From assembly GCA_025642065.1 (NCBI GenBank), contig JAODUP010000278.1, positions 1-64,000 on the forward strand: 64,000 bases of DNA, in the 5' to 3' direction. The notes beneath the pieces were generated by a model. The model saw only the letters and a list, made by a program, of their open reading frames with translations. It made no database searches and was not told the DNA's origin. This document shows, piece after piece, positions 1-12,100 of the stretch (the first letter of the stretch is position 1; each line of letters starts with the position of its first letter). The translations under genes were made by a program, and so were the position numbers. This DNA comes from Paralvinella palmiformis (taxonomy: Eukaryota > Annelida > Polychaeta > Terebellida > Alvinellidae).

Positions 1-929
1 TATTTTTAAACAAAAACCAATTTTTTAAACAAATGCTTTTAACTTGAAGTTGGTTGTTTTATTATGATGTTTTCTCTTAATGTAATTATTTGTTGTTTTA
101 AGTGAATGGCATGAAAAATATCAAGGCGCGTTAAATGATTATCTATAGTAATTAGTATAGTCTACTCTAGACAGTATTAGATATAATCATATAGTCTTTG
201 TAGAGTCTAGACTTAGATTTTAGACCTACTCACCTAGATAGTAGATTATTTTCCTAATGATTTGGCCGCAGCACATGGCATGAGTATAGCCAGTGACAAT
301 TCTAAGCAAACGTGGGGTCAATTCAATTCCGGAATTGAACTATACCTATATGTTTGGGTCATTTAGATATAGATAAAATAAGATAAAGACTGAAACAGAA
401 GAAAATAAATCTTCTATATTATTGATCCTGTATAGATATAATTAAAACATTAACTGTTTAGATGTTAGTACACTGCTAGTTTAAATCTGTTTAACAACAT
501 GGCTTAGTTGATAAGTGCAAACTAAGTGTGTCCACATCTCTTTTTATTTCAAAGAATCTCCTTTATTTCATGATTCTGCGAGATCTCTTTTATTTTCACC
601 TTTTGAAGAAAAAAAACAGATTGACTGCATTTTTATTTGCTTATTTCAATTGAGTGTGTAATTGTATTCAAGTGACCTTTATACTTTCAAATTGAGCTCC
701 CCCTGCAATAAAACACTGGTTTATTAAAATGTATTATCTATTTTCCCATGAATTTTCTGTTGCCTTCATGGACAAAACAGGACTGCAGCAACATGCAGGC
801 AATTACAATGGCAAACATATATAGACTGCAGAAAAGAGAAGAAAACCAATCAGAGTGTGCAGAAAATGTTGAGGAGCGAGGATGATGTGACAAAAGGTCA
901 ATTAAAATGGACATTGGCCTTGGCAGACA
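1..929. other. AT-rich intergenic sequence, nothing recognised
   Basis: No coding frame, tRNA-like element or clear tandem repeat was recognised here. Confidence 0.6.
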
Positions 930-1110
930 AAAATATACAGGGTTCCTGGAAAACCTTCAAAACTTGGAAAATAACAAATTCATTTTCCAGGTCCTGGAAA
1001 GGTCTTGGAATTCTACAAAATCAGGAAATGTCCTGGAAAAATATTGCCTGTGAAAACAAATCCACTTAGAAAAAAAAGCCTGTGAATAAATATTATATCT
1101 GTAGAAGAAA
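930..1110 (+). repeat. dispersed repeat, copy 1 (rich in CCTGGAAA motifs)
   Basis: About 180 bases rich in CCTGGAAA/TCTTGGAA motifs. It is collinear with 27350-27560 in SLC25A11 intron 1: both carry the same order of motifs (CCTGGAAA, TAACAAATT, TCACTTAGAA, a short A/T run, TGAATAAAT). Both are followed by a similar segment (ATAATATTTC then TTGGCTG), which at 1336 leads into a transposase relic. I infer that the two are truncated copies of one element. The 70-residue frame across 857-1069 is probably incidental. Confidence 0.6.
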
Positions 1111-1335
1111 ACTTTGATTGTAGAAGAAAAAGAGTACTAGTACATAGTCTTGATATCCCATGTTAGTTAAAATTTAAATAAAAGTGGGTCAATTAAACAG
1201 CTAGAAAGGATGAAAAGGATGCTGTACCATAAAAATGTCAATAATCGATCATACATTAACTAAATATATGCTTTTTTGCACATGTCTTAATTTATTACCT
1301 TTAAATCTTGTGTAATTTTGTATTGGAAATGTCTT

Positions 1336-2110
1336 AGAAAATAATATTTCGTTGGCTGTGGGAACCGTGAATATACCATTCAGATTTGCTGATACATTTT
1401 CAAACCTTCTACCAGAACTTTGCCCTGACTCCAAGATTGCAAAGTCTCTCATGTTTAAGAACAAAAACATCTTAGATTATAAGACATGCCTTTGGAGAGA
1501 CATTCGATGAGGAACTGAAGGTGGAACTCGAAGGAACATAGGCTTGGATGAGAGTAATGATATAATTGATAATAAACAGTTAGAAATTCATGTCAGGTAC
1601 TATAATGAAAGCAAACGTGAAGTAGTGACAGATTTTCTTGAGCGTAAATATGCTGAGCAAATTACAGATCACATAATAAAACTCTCAACAAATCTGGTAT
1701 TAAGTTAGAGTAAGTGATGGGTGTAATGAAAGATAACCCAAATCTAATGAACGGCAACAAAAAGGGTGTATTCAAGCACCTGAAGGACATGATTCCAACA
1801 TTACTGGATTTAGGATGGTATAGTTTGCATCATGTTATAAATGCAATGCAGGCAGATGTCAAGGAAATGCCAAGAGCAGTTGACTTTGCTAATGATGTCT
1901 CCTATTATTTTTAGAATAGTAGACTACAAGGAAGTACAAAAAGAAGAAAAGCTCCCACAACATAATAAAAGCAATGACTTTCCTGTAGCCTCTTGTTTCC
2001 TGTACTTCGAGCCAGTATGCCAAGGATTACTGGCACAATAGAAGGGACTGAAATAGTTCTTTGTGACTATGTTGCCTGAAATGTTGACCCAAATGCAGTC
2101 AGAATTAATC
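1336..2110 (+). pseudogene. decayed hAT-like (DUF4371-type) transposase relic
   Basis: Conceptual translation in shifting frames gives consecutive blocks typical of a zinc-finger/hAT-like transposase family common in invertebrate and fish genomes. They are FADTFSNLLPELCPDSKIAK (about 1382-1441), LEIHVRYYNESKREVVTDFL (about 1582-1641), then DNPNLMNG and KHLKDMIPTLLDLGW (1735-1820), SLHHVINAM and AVDFANDVSYYF (to 1912), and DYKEVQKEEKLPQHN with EPVCQGLL (1920-2035). The blocks are separated by stop codons (for example after NLVLS near 1708 and after YYF at 1914) and by frame changes, so the copy cannot make a full protein. The family name comes from memory of the motif order and was not searched. 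The order of the blocks is solid; the exact superfamily is less so. Confidence 0.6.
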
Positions 2111-3724
2111 TAAGGTCACTTTTCCAAATATTTCATCCCCTCCTCAAACTCATCCCCATGGTCATGTTGTGGCCACAAATATCTCCTTTATTTTCATTTC
2201 ATATCTGTGGACACACTGAAACTGAATATTGTGACATTTCCTGGCAGCAGACCCATTATCTGATTATAAACGCCACAGAAATAACTATAAAATTGTGCTT
2301 ACGAGTCCGGACCTATAGCCACTTGATCTGGTTCTATAGTTTCTAAAAATTAGTACCAACCTCGTGTTTTTCATACTGTTTTTATTAAATTCAAGAGGTG
2401 TGAGTAATAGTTTCTTTTTAGTTGTGCTTAGTCTTATTGAAGAAATTCAAGTAATTTTTGTAATATTTTATATGTCAGGACAATCAGTATTTAAAGTTTC
2501 ATAAAACCTTAACACATAGCAATTGTTTAAATTTAATCATGTTGGTTTAAATATGTTTCCATTTAATAATGAATGTAGGTTTATCAGTACATTTGTTTGA
2601 ATCATTTACAATATAGAATGTACCAAAATGATCTGCCACTTTAGTCAAAATAATTCCTGATAGTGTGTCCTTACAAGTTAGATTTGAATCGTAGTAGCTG
2701 GCGTGTGGGTTACTCCGGTTGGTTTGTGAATAACTGGCAAAAAACCTTGAGATAAAATACCATCAACATATGCTAATCACTAGTTTTATCTTTAGTTCCA
2801 TATTTCTATAAAACAAATATTAACATCGCCAATAATCAAGCTTGATTTACCCTCAGAATTGATCATTTTCATAATATCATTATTAAACAGAGTAGAGGAA
2901 ATACATCAACATGTCACCATGAGGAAAATACATCAACATCACCATGTGGTAAACTGTTGGGTCTATAAATGATGTCGGCAATTAATTCCTCATGAGATTC
3001 ATTTTCCATTTCACTAAATAGTGACTCATAAACATGTGGAATGAATACATTCACATCTTCTGTAACTTCAAAATGAATTCATTCCTTTATAAATAGATCC
3101 ATGCCACCTCTACCATCATCGTTTCTACATTACGTTATAATATTGTGATATCCAGAAAGAATGACGCAGGGACTCTATCAGCACAAAATACCTCAGTCAC
3201 TCCAATTTTATCAAATGAAAAGTCCTTTTTTATGTAAGTCACATAAAAGATTATGGAATGAATCCCCGTTTGATGATAAGCTTCTACAGTTTAAATGAAA
3301 GCTTGATTATCATCCTGTTCAAGTGGCGACATGCCATTGTCATCTAAATAATGTCGATTCATTGAGGGTTTTAAAATTATACCTGTTATTTACCTGGACC
3401 TGGTCAAGAGAAATATTATCTGACTCCAGTTACCTAGGATGACACGACCAGACATTTAAATGCTAACATATCTGATTGAACCTTATTCACTATACTGGCT
3501 ATTCAGATTATACATTTGAAAGAAAGTAATTTTATATACAGTTGAAAATAATAATGGTGCATTAATGGTGTTAAATAGGGAAAAATTCTACCCTCCTAGT
3601 GAGCAAATAATAATCTACACTTAATTGAATGGATATTAACAATTTGATTTAGGTAAATAATATCGTATATGCCTTTAGCAGATGGCGCAATCAAGTGGAA
3701 CAACTTAACTGTATCAACTTATTT
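2111..3724. other. intergenic sequence, nothing recognised
   Basis: AT-rich with no supported gene. The only local structure seen is a short direct repeat at 2897-2945 (AATACATCAACAT and CACCATG twice). Confidence 0.55.
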
Positions 3725-3730
3725 GTATCG

Positions 3731-3790
3731 CCTATTTAGCCTACCATGTGCATAAAAGTGGCCATAAAACATCAATCATCATCATCATTT
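3731..3790 (+). repeat. SINE family 1, 3' tail only
   Basis: Carries the shared 3' end of a tRNA-derived SINE: ATTTAGCCTACCATGTGCAT, then AAAAGTGGCCATAAAACATC and an ATC microsatellite tail. The same tail is seen at 32969-33010 and 59558-59612, and inverted at 30974-31040 and 48631-48700. The tRNA-like head is missing here. Confidence 0.75.
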
Positions 3791-4059
3791 GTAAGTCCAC
3801 ACCTGTGTAAGAGGACAATGTGCAGTAGACCATAGAATATTTTTGTGCACATCAACACCTGACAAACCCATTCAATACAATAAAGAAAGACTCATCCTTA
3901 TTAGTGTATTTCAACAACGAATATATGATACGAATGTTTATAAACTAATATATTATATAATATACTATATAATATATTCCATCATTCTAGGGATAGATAC
4001 AGAATTCATCAGTTCTACTCGTATGTTCCAGATCTAGAGTTTACACAGAAGAGTGAGAT

Positions 4060-4714
4060 ATGGCAGAACTTAGCACAGAGCAGATAGATAAAGAAATTAT
4101 GCCATTCTTATCACCGTCATCTCGTCCAGATGTTCATGCGATTGCCGTTCAGTATCTTCTAGGTTTGACTGGGACAGTTGATGGACAGAGGTTCCTCGCC
4201 TCTAATGATAAGTACATAACAGCAATAATATCGGCCTGTGGAGATGATCAGCCAGCCATTGCGAAAGATGCCTATTTAGCCTTGGTGAATCTGTCAGCAG
4301 TAGAAGACATCCGATACAAACTGCTGACGGCAGACTTCGTGAAGGGCCTCATCAAGTACATACTAAAAAGTGACAGTATACATGCTGATATAGTATGCAT
4401 GATACTGTCCAACCTCTCTCGGAAGGATGATTGCGCACAGAATATTGTCGATTTGATGGTTGATTGCCAGGAGGAGATCGGCATTGATAAGATTATTGGT
4501 GTCTTCTGTCAGGTGAACTTCAACAAAAATGCCAATCTTCATTACCTTGGTCCATTTCTGTCTAACCTAACACAGGTCCAGATGGCACGGTATTATGTAC
4601 TAGATAAAGAACGATGTGTGATCCAGAGACTCTTACCATACACACAGTACATGCAGTCATTAGTCAGGAGAGGAGGTGTTGTTGCCACTTTGAAAAACTG
4701 CTGCTTTGAAACAG
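4060..4714 (+). CDS. HGH1: HGH1 exon 1
   Basis: Codes residues 1-218 plus one base. It ends ...TTTGAAACAG before the donor GTTACT. Open frame continues to 4857 into the intron, but the family sequence resumes at 4882, so the tail past 4714 is intronic. Confidence 0.93.
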
Positions 4715-6019
4715 GTTACTTCCTTCAAATAATCCGCTTTCAGTTTATTCGTAGCATTGTACATAAGTTGTTTATTGGATACAGAAATACTTTCCCCTTT
4801 TTAAATCCAGATGTAATATCAGTACTTAATGATGTTTCCATCTTTGAAGAACTATAGATGTAGGTTCACTGGATTTTTCAGATTATCATGAATGGTTGAT
4901 CAGTGACAGCGTCGATATATTACCTCGGTTGCTACTGCCTTTAGCGGGTCCAGAGGAATTTGACGAGGATGACATGGAGAGTTTACCTGTAGATTTACAA
5001 TATTTAGAGCCTGATAAAGAAAGAGAATCAGATCCTGATATCAGGAAGATGTTGGTCGAGTCTATACATCAGGTAGCCATTGTAATTTGTGCGTATCTAT
5101 GCTATAAAAAATTCTGTTGAATCATTTCTAATTTTTTATTTTTTTTTAACCACCTTTGTATTTATGGCAGGTAGCTGGAATTGGGAATAAATTAAACTTG
5201 AATTATGTTAACACCTCTAAATCATTTGGTAACAATTAAATCAATAATTAAATGCGATTTAATTTATCACTGAAAGTTTGAACACACTTCATGGCTGCTT
5301 CAGAAAAAGTAGCAAGTAGAGGAATGACTTTTATTACCTTTCATGCATTTATAATAACTTTATTTAAACAAGTAATTGATTAAACATTAATGTGTCATTG
5401 CAATTCTTTGTTGATTTAATTTGTACATTGGATAACTGTTGTCATATATTTCCAAACTTCAGATGGTTTCCTGTACTCTGATGCCAGATATGACATGGTG
5501 TAAATGGTTACACCAAGTCATTTGTTAATATTCACCAAATTATTATACACAAGTTAATCTTTCACTAATAACACAGAATTCATCATGAATTTGAAATGTT
5601 TATTAAATATGCAATTTTCAGAACAATTGAAAACAAGCTATCCCTGATGATCATGTTGAAAAGCCAATTTCAACACTATTTTACACCAAGTAACATGACG
5701 TATTTACTCTATTTTAATATTTCAGCTTCTTGCCACCAAACATTGTCGACAATATATCCGAGACAAGAATGCTTATGTCATTCTGCGCGAGCTCGATAAA
5801 TGGGAGAAGGATCCTAGCTGTACTTTAGTTATTCAGAATACAATATCAATATTGATAGCCGATGAACCAGAACCTGGCATGGAAGACTTAAACAAAGTGG
5901 TGATACCAGAAGACATTCAAACAAAACTGGATAAGGCTTACGAGTTGGAAAAGAAAGAAATTGAACAGCAGATAAAACAGCAATCAACAGCACCTGAAAA
6001 TACTAAAGAAAGAGACTAA
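4060..6019 (+). CDS. HGH1: HGH1 homolog (FAM203 family), 3 exons, predicted 379 aa
   Basis: HGH1 is an armadillo-like helical-repeat cytosolic chaperone that helps fold elongation factor eEF2, acting with the TRiC/CCT chaperonin; this function is known from yeast and human work, not from this sequence. The exons are 4060-4714, 4882-5072 and 5726-6019, with intron phases 1 and 0 and canonical GT..AG junctions. The sum is 380 codons including TAA, close to the human length of about 390. Family landmarks in order: MAELSTEQIDKEIMPFL at the N-terminus, DAYLALVNLSA (about residue 70), ATLKNCCFET at the exon 1 end, YHEWLI at the exon 2 start, DILPRLLLPLAGPEEFDEDD, LPVDLQYLEPDKERE, DIRKMLVESIHQ, and a charged C-terminus. 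A polyadenylation signal follows the stop by ten bases. The start is the first ATG of the frame and fits the family N-terminus. SLC25A11 converges on it from the right. The frame looks intact. Confidence 0.96.
4882..5072 (+). CDS. HGH1: HGH1 exon 2
   Basis: 191 bases after the acceptor TTTTTCAG; starts DYHEWLI and ends ESIHQ before the donor GTAGCC. It carries the conserved LLLPLAGPEEF and LPVDLQYL motifs. Confidence 0.94.
5726..6019 (+). CDS. HGH1: HGH1 exon 3 with stop
   Basis: Follows the acceptor TTTCAG and encodes 97 residues starting LLATKHCRQYIRDKNAYVIL. It contains ELDKWEKDP and DEPEPGMEDLN and ends in a Lys/Glu/Gln-rich tail, then TAA. Confidence 0.94.
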   Translation, partial: LLATKHCRQYIRDKNAYVILRELDKWEKDPSCTLVIQNTISILIADEPEPGMEDLNKVVIPEDIQTKLDKAYELEKKEIEQQIKQQSTAPENTKERD

Positions 6020-6028
6020 TTATTTGTA

Positions 6029-6034
6029 ATAAAA
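6029..6034 (+). terminator. HGH1 polyadenylation signal
   Basis: AATAAA ten bases after the HGH1 stop codon; implies a very short 3' UTR unless a later signal is used. Confidence 0.55.
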
Positions 6035-8982
6035 CAGAATAACAAAATCCATTTGTTGTATAACTAACAATATTTTATGACAAATTAACTCTTTCCTAAT
6101 ATTTAAGAAATATATTCTCTAATAAGTCAGCTACCTTTACTAATAAATAAATGGTACTTGACATTTATTATTATCAAATCTATGGTCTGATATTCGTGAA
6201 AGGAATTGGCACCTTTATCATGCCCTGTTTGATAACTAATTATCACAGCTTCGAGCTACACTAACACTACATGACGGCATATTTCAAGATAGTACACGTA
6301 CAACATATTATCATCATTTGAACAGAACACGGGTCACATTAACAAACATCAACCCACAAATTAAATCAACAACTTGGCTTTAAAACTATACAAATAACAA
6401 CTGTATCTACAAGATACTTTTAATATCTGGAGCAAATGTTCAGATTTACATCCATTAACTTGCACTTTTAAAAATAATGCTGACAAATAAGTTTAGTTCA
6501 AGCAACATCAACTGTACACACACCTGTGTAATGTCAGTAAAGGAAACGCGGCACTTTTATTATGTAACATGAGAAACTTGCAACACAAACATCATATACG
6601 CAATACATGTACTAATGACTGGTATCTATTTCACTAAATAGTCTGTCTTAACCGAAACTATTAATTTTACATTTATTTGGGAAATCCAGTTCATTAAGAT
6701 GTTTCAAAAAACAATCTTGAACATTTTCAAGTATACAGTTGGAATTTTATCAGTGTGTAAATCTATTAATCCCTTTGGAACTAAGTGATTCGAGATGTAG
6801 GGCTCCTTGCTTGTTATCATGGTGTCCAAAAGACTGATTCATTCTTCAACTGCGGTATACCATAGTAGGGTCGGTGTTTGGTCAACCATAGCAACTGGGA
6901 AGGTTATCTATCCAGAAGCTACTATTAACTGAAATTTATTTAGAATTGCTTCTCATTGGGAATTATTAAAGGACAAATTATTAATATTACTATTATAATA
7001 ATCCTACCTAAACACTCTAAACATAATTGCATACAAACAACATCGTGGAAAAAAATTGTCCTTTTGCTACATTAGCAATTTTTTTAAATTATTACCCTAC
7101 TTAAACTATCTTTCAACACATTTGCATAAAAATTTAATTAATAATACTTTATGGACTTGGTCAAAGTTAACACTGCTGGATTTTAATTAATGCATCTAGA
7201 CACTTATCTGTGGATTCTCATAAATATATTGGCACACAGTATTTATAAGGCACTAATAATGATGGATCTAATTACAGAACAACAACATGCAGCACCCATC
7301 CTATCTCTCTAGACATAAGGAAAAAATAACATGATAGCTGTCTGCCCCATCAGTCATGACTACTCAATAATAACTCGGCTATAATGGCCTACAGTATTCA
7401 TGTTGTAAAGATAGCCAATCGGATAATAGCTCTATTGTAATAAGGTATATTTGGTTTCTATGGCATGGCTGTTAGTAACACGATTATGGTGTGGATTAGA
7501 AAAGACATTGTATGGGATTCTGACTTCCAGGAATAAAGATGGTGATTTCTTAAAGATTGTGTTATCTATTCAATTGACAATAATCAGACATAAACCACTT
7601 GATCGGTCATCTTACACCTGTTATCTCTAATATGTCTTGTACAAAATCAATCTGCATGGGTTCATAGTTGATGGAATGGGCCCGTTGTGTCATCCTGCAT
7701 GTCATTAAAGGAAGTAACACTAATTAAGCTATAAGTCTGCTGACGTATCATTAAACATGACTCACTCTTGTACAACATCTGTCATGTAATTAATCTGATC
7801 TAAAATGAGATATGACCATGTGAAAATGTGTCCCACTCACATATCTACAATATATTACACATTTGTGCAGTTTATAAAATGGATATAAGCATTGTGAATA
7901 TTTTGGACAATGTGTGCGAGAAAGGTAGTTCAACACCATTCATAGCATAAAAAAGTGATGAATCTATTTCTGGTTTAAACCACGCAGAGAAAACATGGTT
8001 TGTTTCTACAGGAAAGGTTTAAAAAAGGACTGTGTATTAGATTTCCCAACACTGGTAAGTTAGTAAATTAAGTACTATAGTGGCTACATAGGTTTATGAT
8101 GGGAAGTTCACCCACAGTTGCCTATAACCAAATATATATGTTAACACAGGTCTATTTGTTACACAGTGAGTATCATCATTATGGTCCAACAGGTGGTTTA
8201 TTTGCACGTCGTATTGTAGAGTATTAGAAAAGTTGTTTGTAAATACCCATGTAAACATTTGAGCATTGCTTCAATCCTGTCGAGTAATAACCTTCAAGAA
8301 AAGCAAATGCAATCTTGTGTGCGTATACTATGCTGGAATAAGTGTGCTATTTAGCATATAACATATGACTGATGCACGGATTTACAAGAACCCAAATACA
8401 CAACTGAGATCACCTAATGAGCTGCTATAATGATTCAACCACATCTCATAAAAACATCTCAATTCTGTGGTTCCCCAAACTGGCCACTAACAAACCCGAA
8501 CCCCAGAAATCAAATTCACAGATGCTTGTCTTACACAATTACTGGTTATCTGACAAACTGAAGTGTAATTATCCTGGTCCTGGTTCATTTCTCCCCCTCA
8601 AATACAATCTGAAAACCTGACTAGCAATTATATTTATATACTACATGTACATGAGTGAAAAATATCACAAACATCGATACGTAAGGTAGAAGTGTGGATG
8701 GACAGAAGAAGCTGAATTTACACAATATCAAGTTCACTGCAGCAAATAGGAACATTCCAGTTTGTCATTCTATAAAATAAATGGAAAGCTTTAAAAACTG
8801 AAACACGCTATCTTTAATTGTAAACTGGCACCTAACATGCACGTAACATCAGGATAAATTTGCATTAAATCTGAAATTATATATAGTATTATGATGATCA
8901 CTATGACATAATCAGTTATGGCCTAGACTAACTACATCACTAGTCGCACGCACATGCTGACTAGCTGTTATACTGTGGCACA
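6035..8982. other. convergent intergenic region or long SLC25A11 3' UTR
   Basis: Nearly 3 kb between the stops of HGH1 (+) and SLC25A11 (-). No coding frame or repeat family was recognised. Several TTTATT strings (AATAAA on the - strand, for example near 6560, 6668, 6943 and 8200) could end the SLC25A11 transcript; sequence alone cannot choose among them. Confidence 0.5.
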
Positions 8983-9162
8983 TTATATGCCACCTCCACC
9001 AGCTGCTGTGTCATGCAAGATGACACGTCTGTAGGTTTTATTCATCTGCTCTAAGAAGATGAAGGTAAGTACGGTGTGTGGGCCAAGCCGAGCATAATAT
9101 GGCGTGAAACCTTTCCACAGACTGAAGAAGCCCTCCTTGGATACAACTCGAACCAAAACATC
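8983..9162 (-). CDS. SLC25A11: SLC25A11 exon 10 with stop
   Basis: 180 bases after TTTACAG; 59 residues from [19 protein letters not shown] to the glycine-rich end AAGGGGI and TAA. Confidence 0.96.
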   Translation of the reverse strand, partial: DVLVRVVSKEGFFSLWKGFTPYYARLGPHTVLTFIFLEQMNKTYRRVILHDTAAGGGGI

Positions 9163-12100
9163 CTGTAAATAGATAAACCACAGGTGCTGATGACTGACTT
9201 ATGATTAAGTTTAGACGGTCTTTTTGTACATAAACCAATTTAGTGTTCTCTTTTGATATTTATAGAGACTTAAAGTAGGCTGACCAAAAAAACTATTTAT
9301 GCCTATTAAAAAAAATTCCACTATTAACAAAGCAGAAATTGTACATTTTAACAGTTTCATCTTGAGATACATTCTGGTGAATGTTTGTACTGACATCTAG
9401 CAAATTATAGAGATTTGATGAGGCACATTTTTTATGATACAAACTGTTTAAGCCAATAATATTTTTCTATCTACACTAGTAATCTATGGCTGCCTAATAA
9501 TCAATATCAAACATATGTAATTAACATTGATGGAACTAAGAAACCACATGAACCCTTTGTTTAATTAAAATATCACACTGTAAGTAGAAGCAAGCCAATC
9601 TGATAAGAATATGGATTTACACATTAAATGATAGCGTCATCTGCTGAATGAATTCACTTTGCTAATAACAAAACTATAATGGTCAATTGGTTCACTTCAC
9701 TAGATAACATTTATTTTTTGTGTGGTATAGTTAAATTCATAAGAATGATATTCATGATAACATCATGGAAATAGAAAATATTAATTATGTACACCAGACA
9801 ATGGATTTACTGTAACATAATTACTTTAATTAGTTTATTATTCTGATTGATATTTCTGATAGTATTTAATGCAGACTAATACCGAATATTAATAACAAAA
9901 ACTACAATGAAAGCGATAGCTCTAAGAAGTTTGTATTAACTCACAAATGCACCACGGTATTCTGGTTTTCCATCGATCACTCTCATATTCTGGATCCTTT
10001 TAGGTGAAGAAAACAAAATGAGTCAATATGGATTCAAAATGGATTCACACAAAAAAACACATTGTCACATCTTATCAATATTTGACACCTAACAAGAAAT
10101 AAACAAGGTCTTTTGTACAGTAATGAATTATAATAAATTATTCTAATAACACACAGAGAGCAATATTTTAATATAAACAATATCAAAATTCAATAGATTA
10201 TTTTGTCGTAATAAAATGTACCAATTCAATGATAGTTTACAGTGAATATTTATTTCTATGTCACATGGTTAGAAAATGTACCCAGAATGTGAAAATGTAA
10301 ATGTAAATATGTGGCCAACTGCACTACCAGTTATGCCACGGAGGCACAATTACCCAGAACATGAATAGTTATCTGTATAATTTAAATGATATGCACTATA
10401 AATAATATAACATACCTAGTTTTAACAATATCTACTGGCATTGAGGCAGCAGTTGTTACCAATCCACTTATCATGCTCGCAATAAAGTGACAGAGAATAC
10501 CGTCTCTGAAATAGCCTGAAATTAATAACAATGTTAGTTAACTTTGTTCTAATGCCATTGATTATCAAGCAAAACTAACTAACCCCAAAAAATCAACATC
10601 AAACATGATTTGTTATTATGCACAAGTAATAAATAAAAATAACTGACAGAGATGCATATAATAAGTTTGCTTTCTGCATTTCTAAGCTATTAGTAAATAA
10701 TTGTCAGAAAATGCCCGGAAAATATAAAATCGTATATCAACATCAATATGGCTTTTAAATAAACACTCAACCATTCATCTTATCATACACTTTTAAGTTA
10801 TATATCTAAATATAATGAAAAACCATTCAAAAATGTAATTCTTGGCCTCTTCTCAGACTTAGTTAAGGCATTTGACACTATTTGTCATGCTACCACTTCA
10901 AACAAACTAAAATATTACGGGCTAAGACTCTCACAACAAGAAATTATTCAACTTTAGTTAAATAATCACTAAAAGTTTTTTACCACTTAAGTAGCAAAAC
11001 TAGTTTTTTATCAGAATGCTTCTTACCTGACTTTACCAATAGTTTTTAATGGGGATGGCAAAAACTTGCCAACTCTGGATAAGAGGATCAAGTAATAAAT
11101 GGTTCTAAAATTATCTAACTAACCTACAACAATAGGCAGACATACTTTTTAAACAATGTACTCTGAAATGGATAACATGTGGAGTTACTGTATATATTGC
11201 GTATAACTATAAGTAGATAAGTCGAGGTAAATATTTGACCCTGTAATTCTTTCCTCGCGCCTGATTATAAGATCAATTGGCAAGTGTTATTAATTCATTG
11301 TTTCACAGCATATCTAGAGGTACCAGTAGATAACAGCGCGTGACTATCAAGTAGTATTACAGTTTGGTGATAATTAGTTGTTATTTATTGAATAATAATG
11401 GATTAGTAGGCAGCGATGTGATGATTTTATTCCGACTCTTATTGGGTTGAATCCTATAGTGTTGTGTGTCAAGGATGGCTGAAAACATCTTTCCTTCAGC
11501 TGGTAGGAAATATGACCGATAAGTCGAGTTGCTTCTGAGAACTCCCTTTTCAGTACCAAAAAAATCGACTTATAGGTGGGTATATACAGTAACTGAATGA
11601 TCTTATGTAAATAAATTAGCATTAAATGTAAAAAAAGCCAATTACAACAGGGAATGCTCCTAACATCAAATCAAATAACTTTTTCATAAGCCAAGAATGT
11701 TACATTAAAGTATTAGGCCTCTATTTGGATGAACAACTGAACTAGAAAACTCATACAAATAAACTGAAATCTAAGTTGTGCAATTCTATTTTCACTATAA
11801 ATAGTGTAAAGAATCATTTTATCATGACTTAATATATAGTCACCTAACATATGACATTTTAGCTTGAGATGGATAATAATAATAATAGCTGAAATGGCAG
11901 TTTTTAATGTGGCTGACAACCTCAAATGAGGGAGACGCATATGATCTGTAATTTACAGCTTCCACACCCAGACTAATTCTAAATAAATTTAGAATATATG
12001 GCATGTTAGGTGGAGAAAACCTTGCCAGTTGCCTGGCTGGATAAAAAACTCCTCCTATTATAGTGCCACGGCCGAGGCGCGAATCTGCGACCTCCCGCAC

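Noticed and set aside
4272..4484. - strand frame inside HGH1
   Set aside because: Shadow of HGH1 exon 1.
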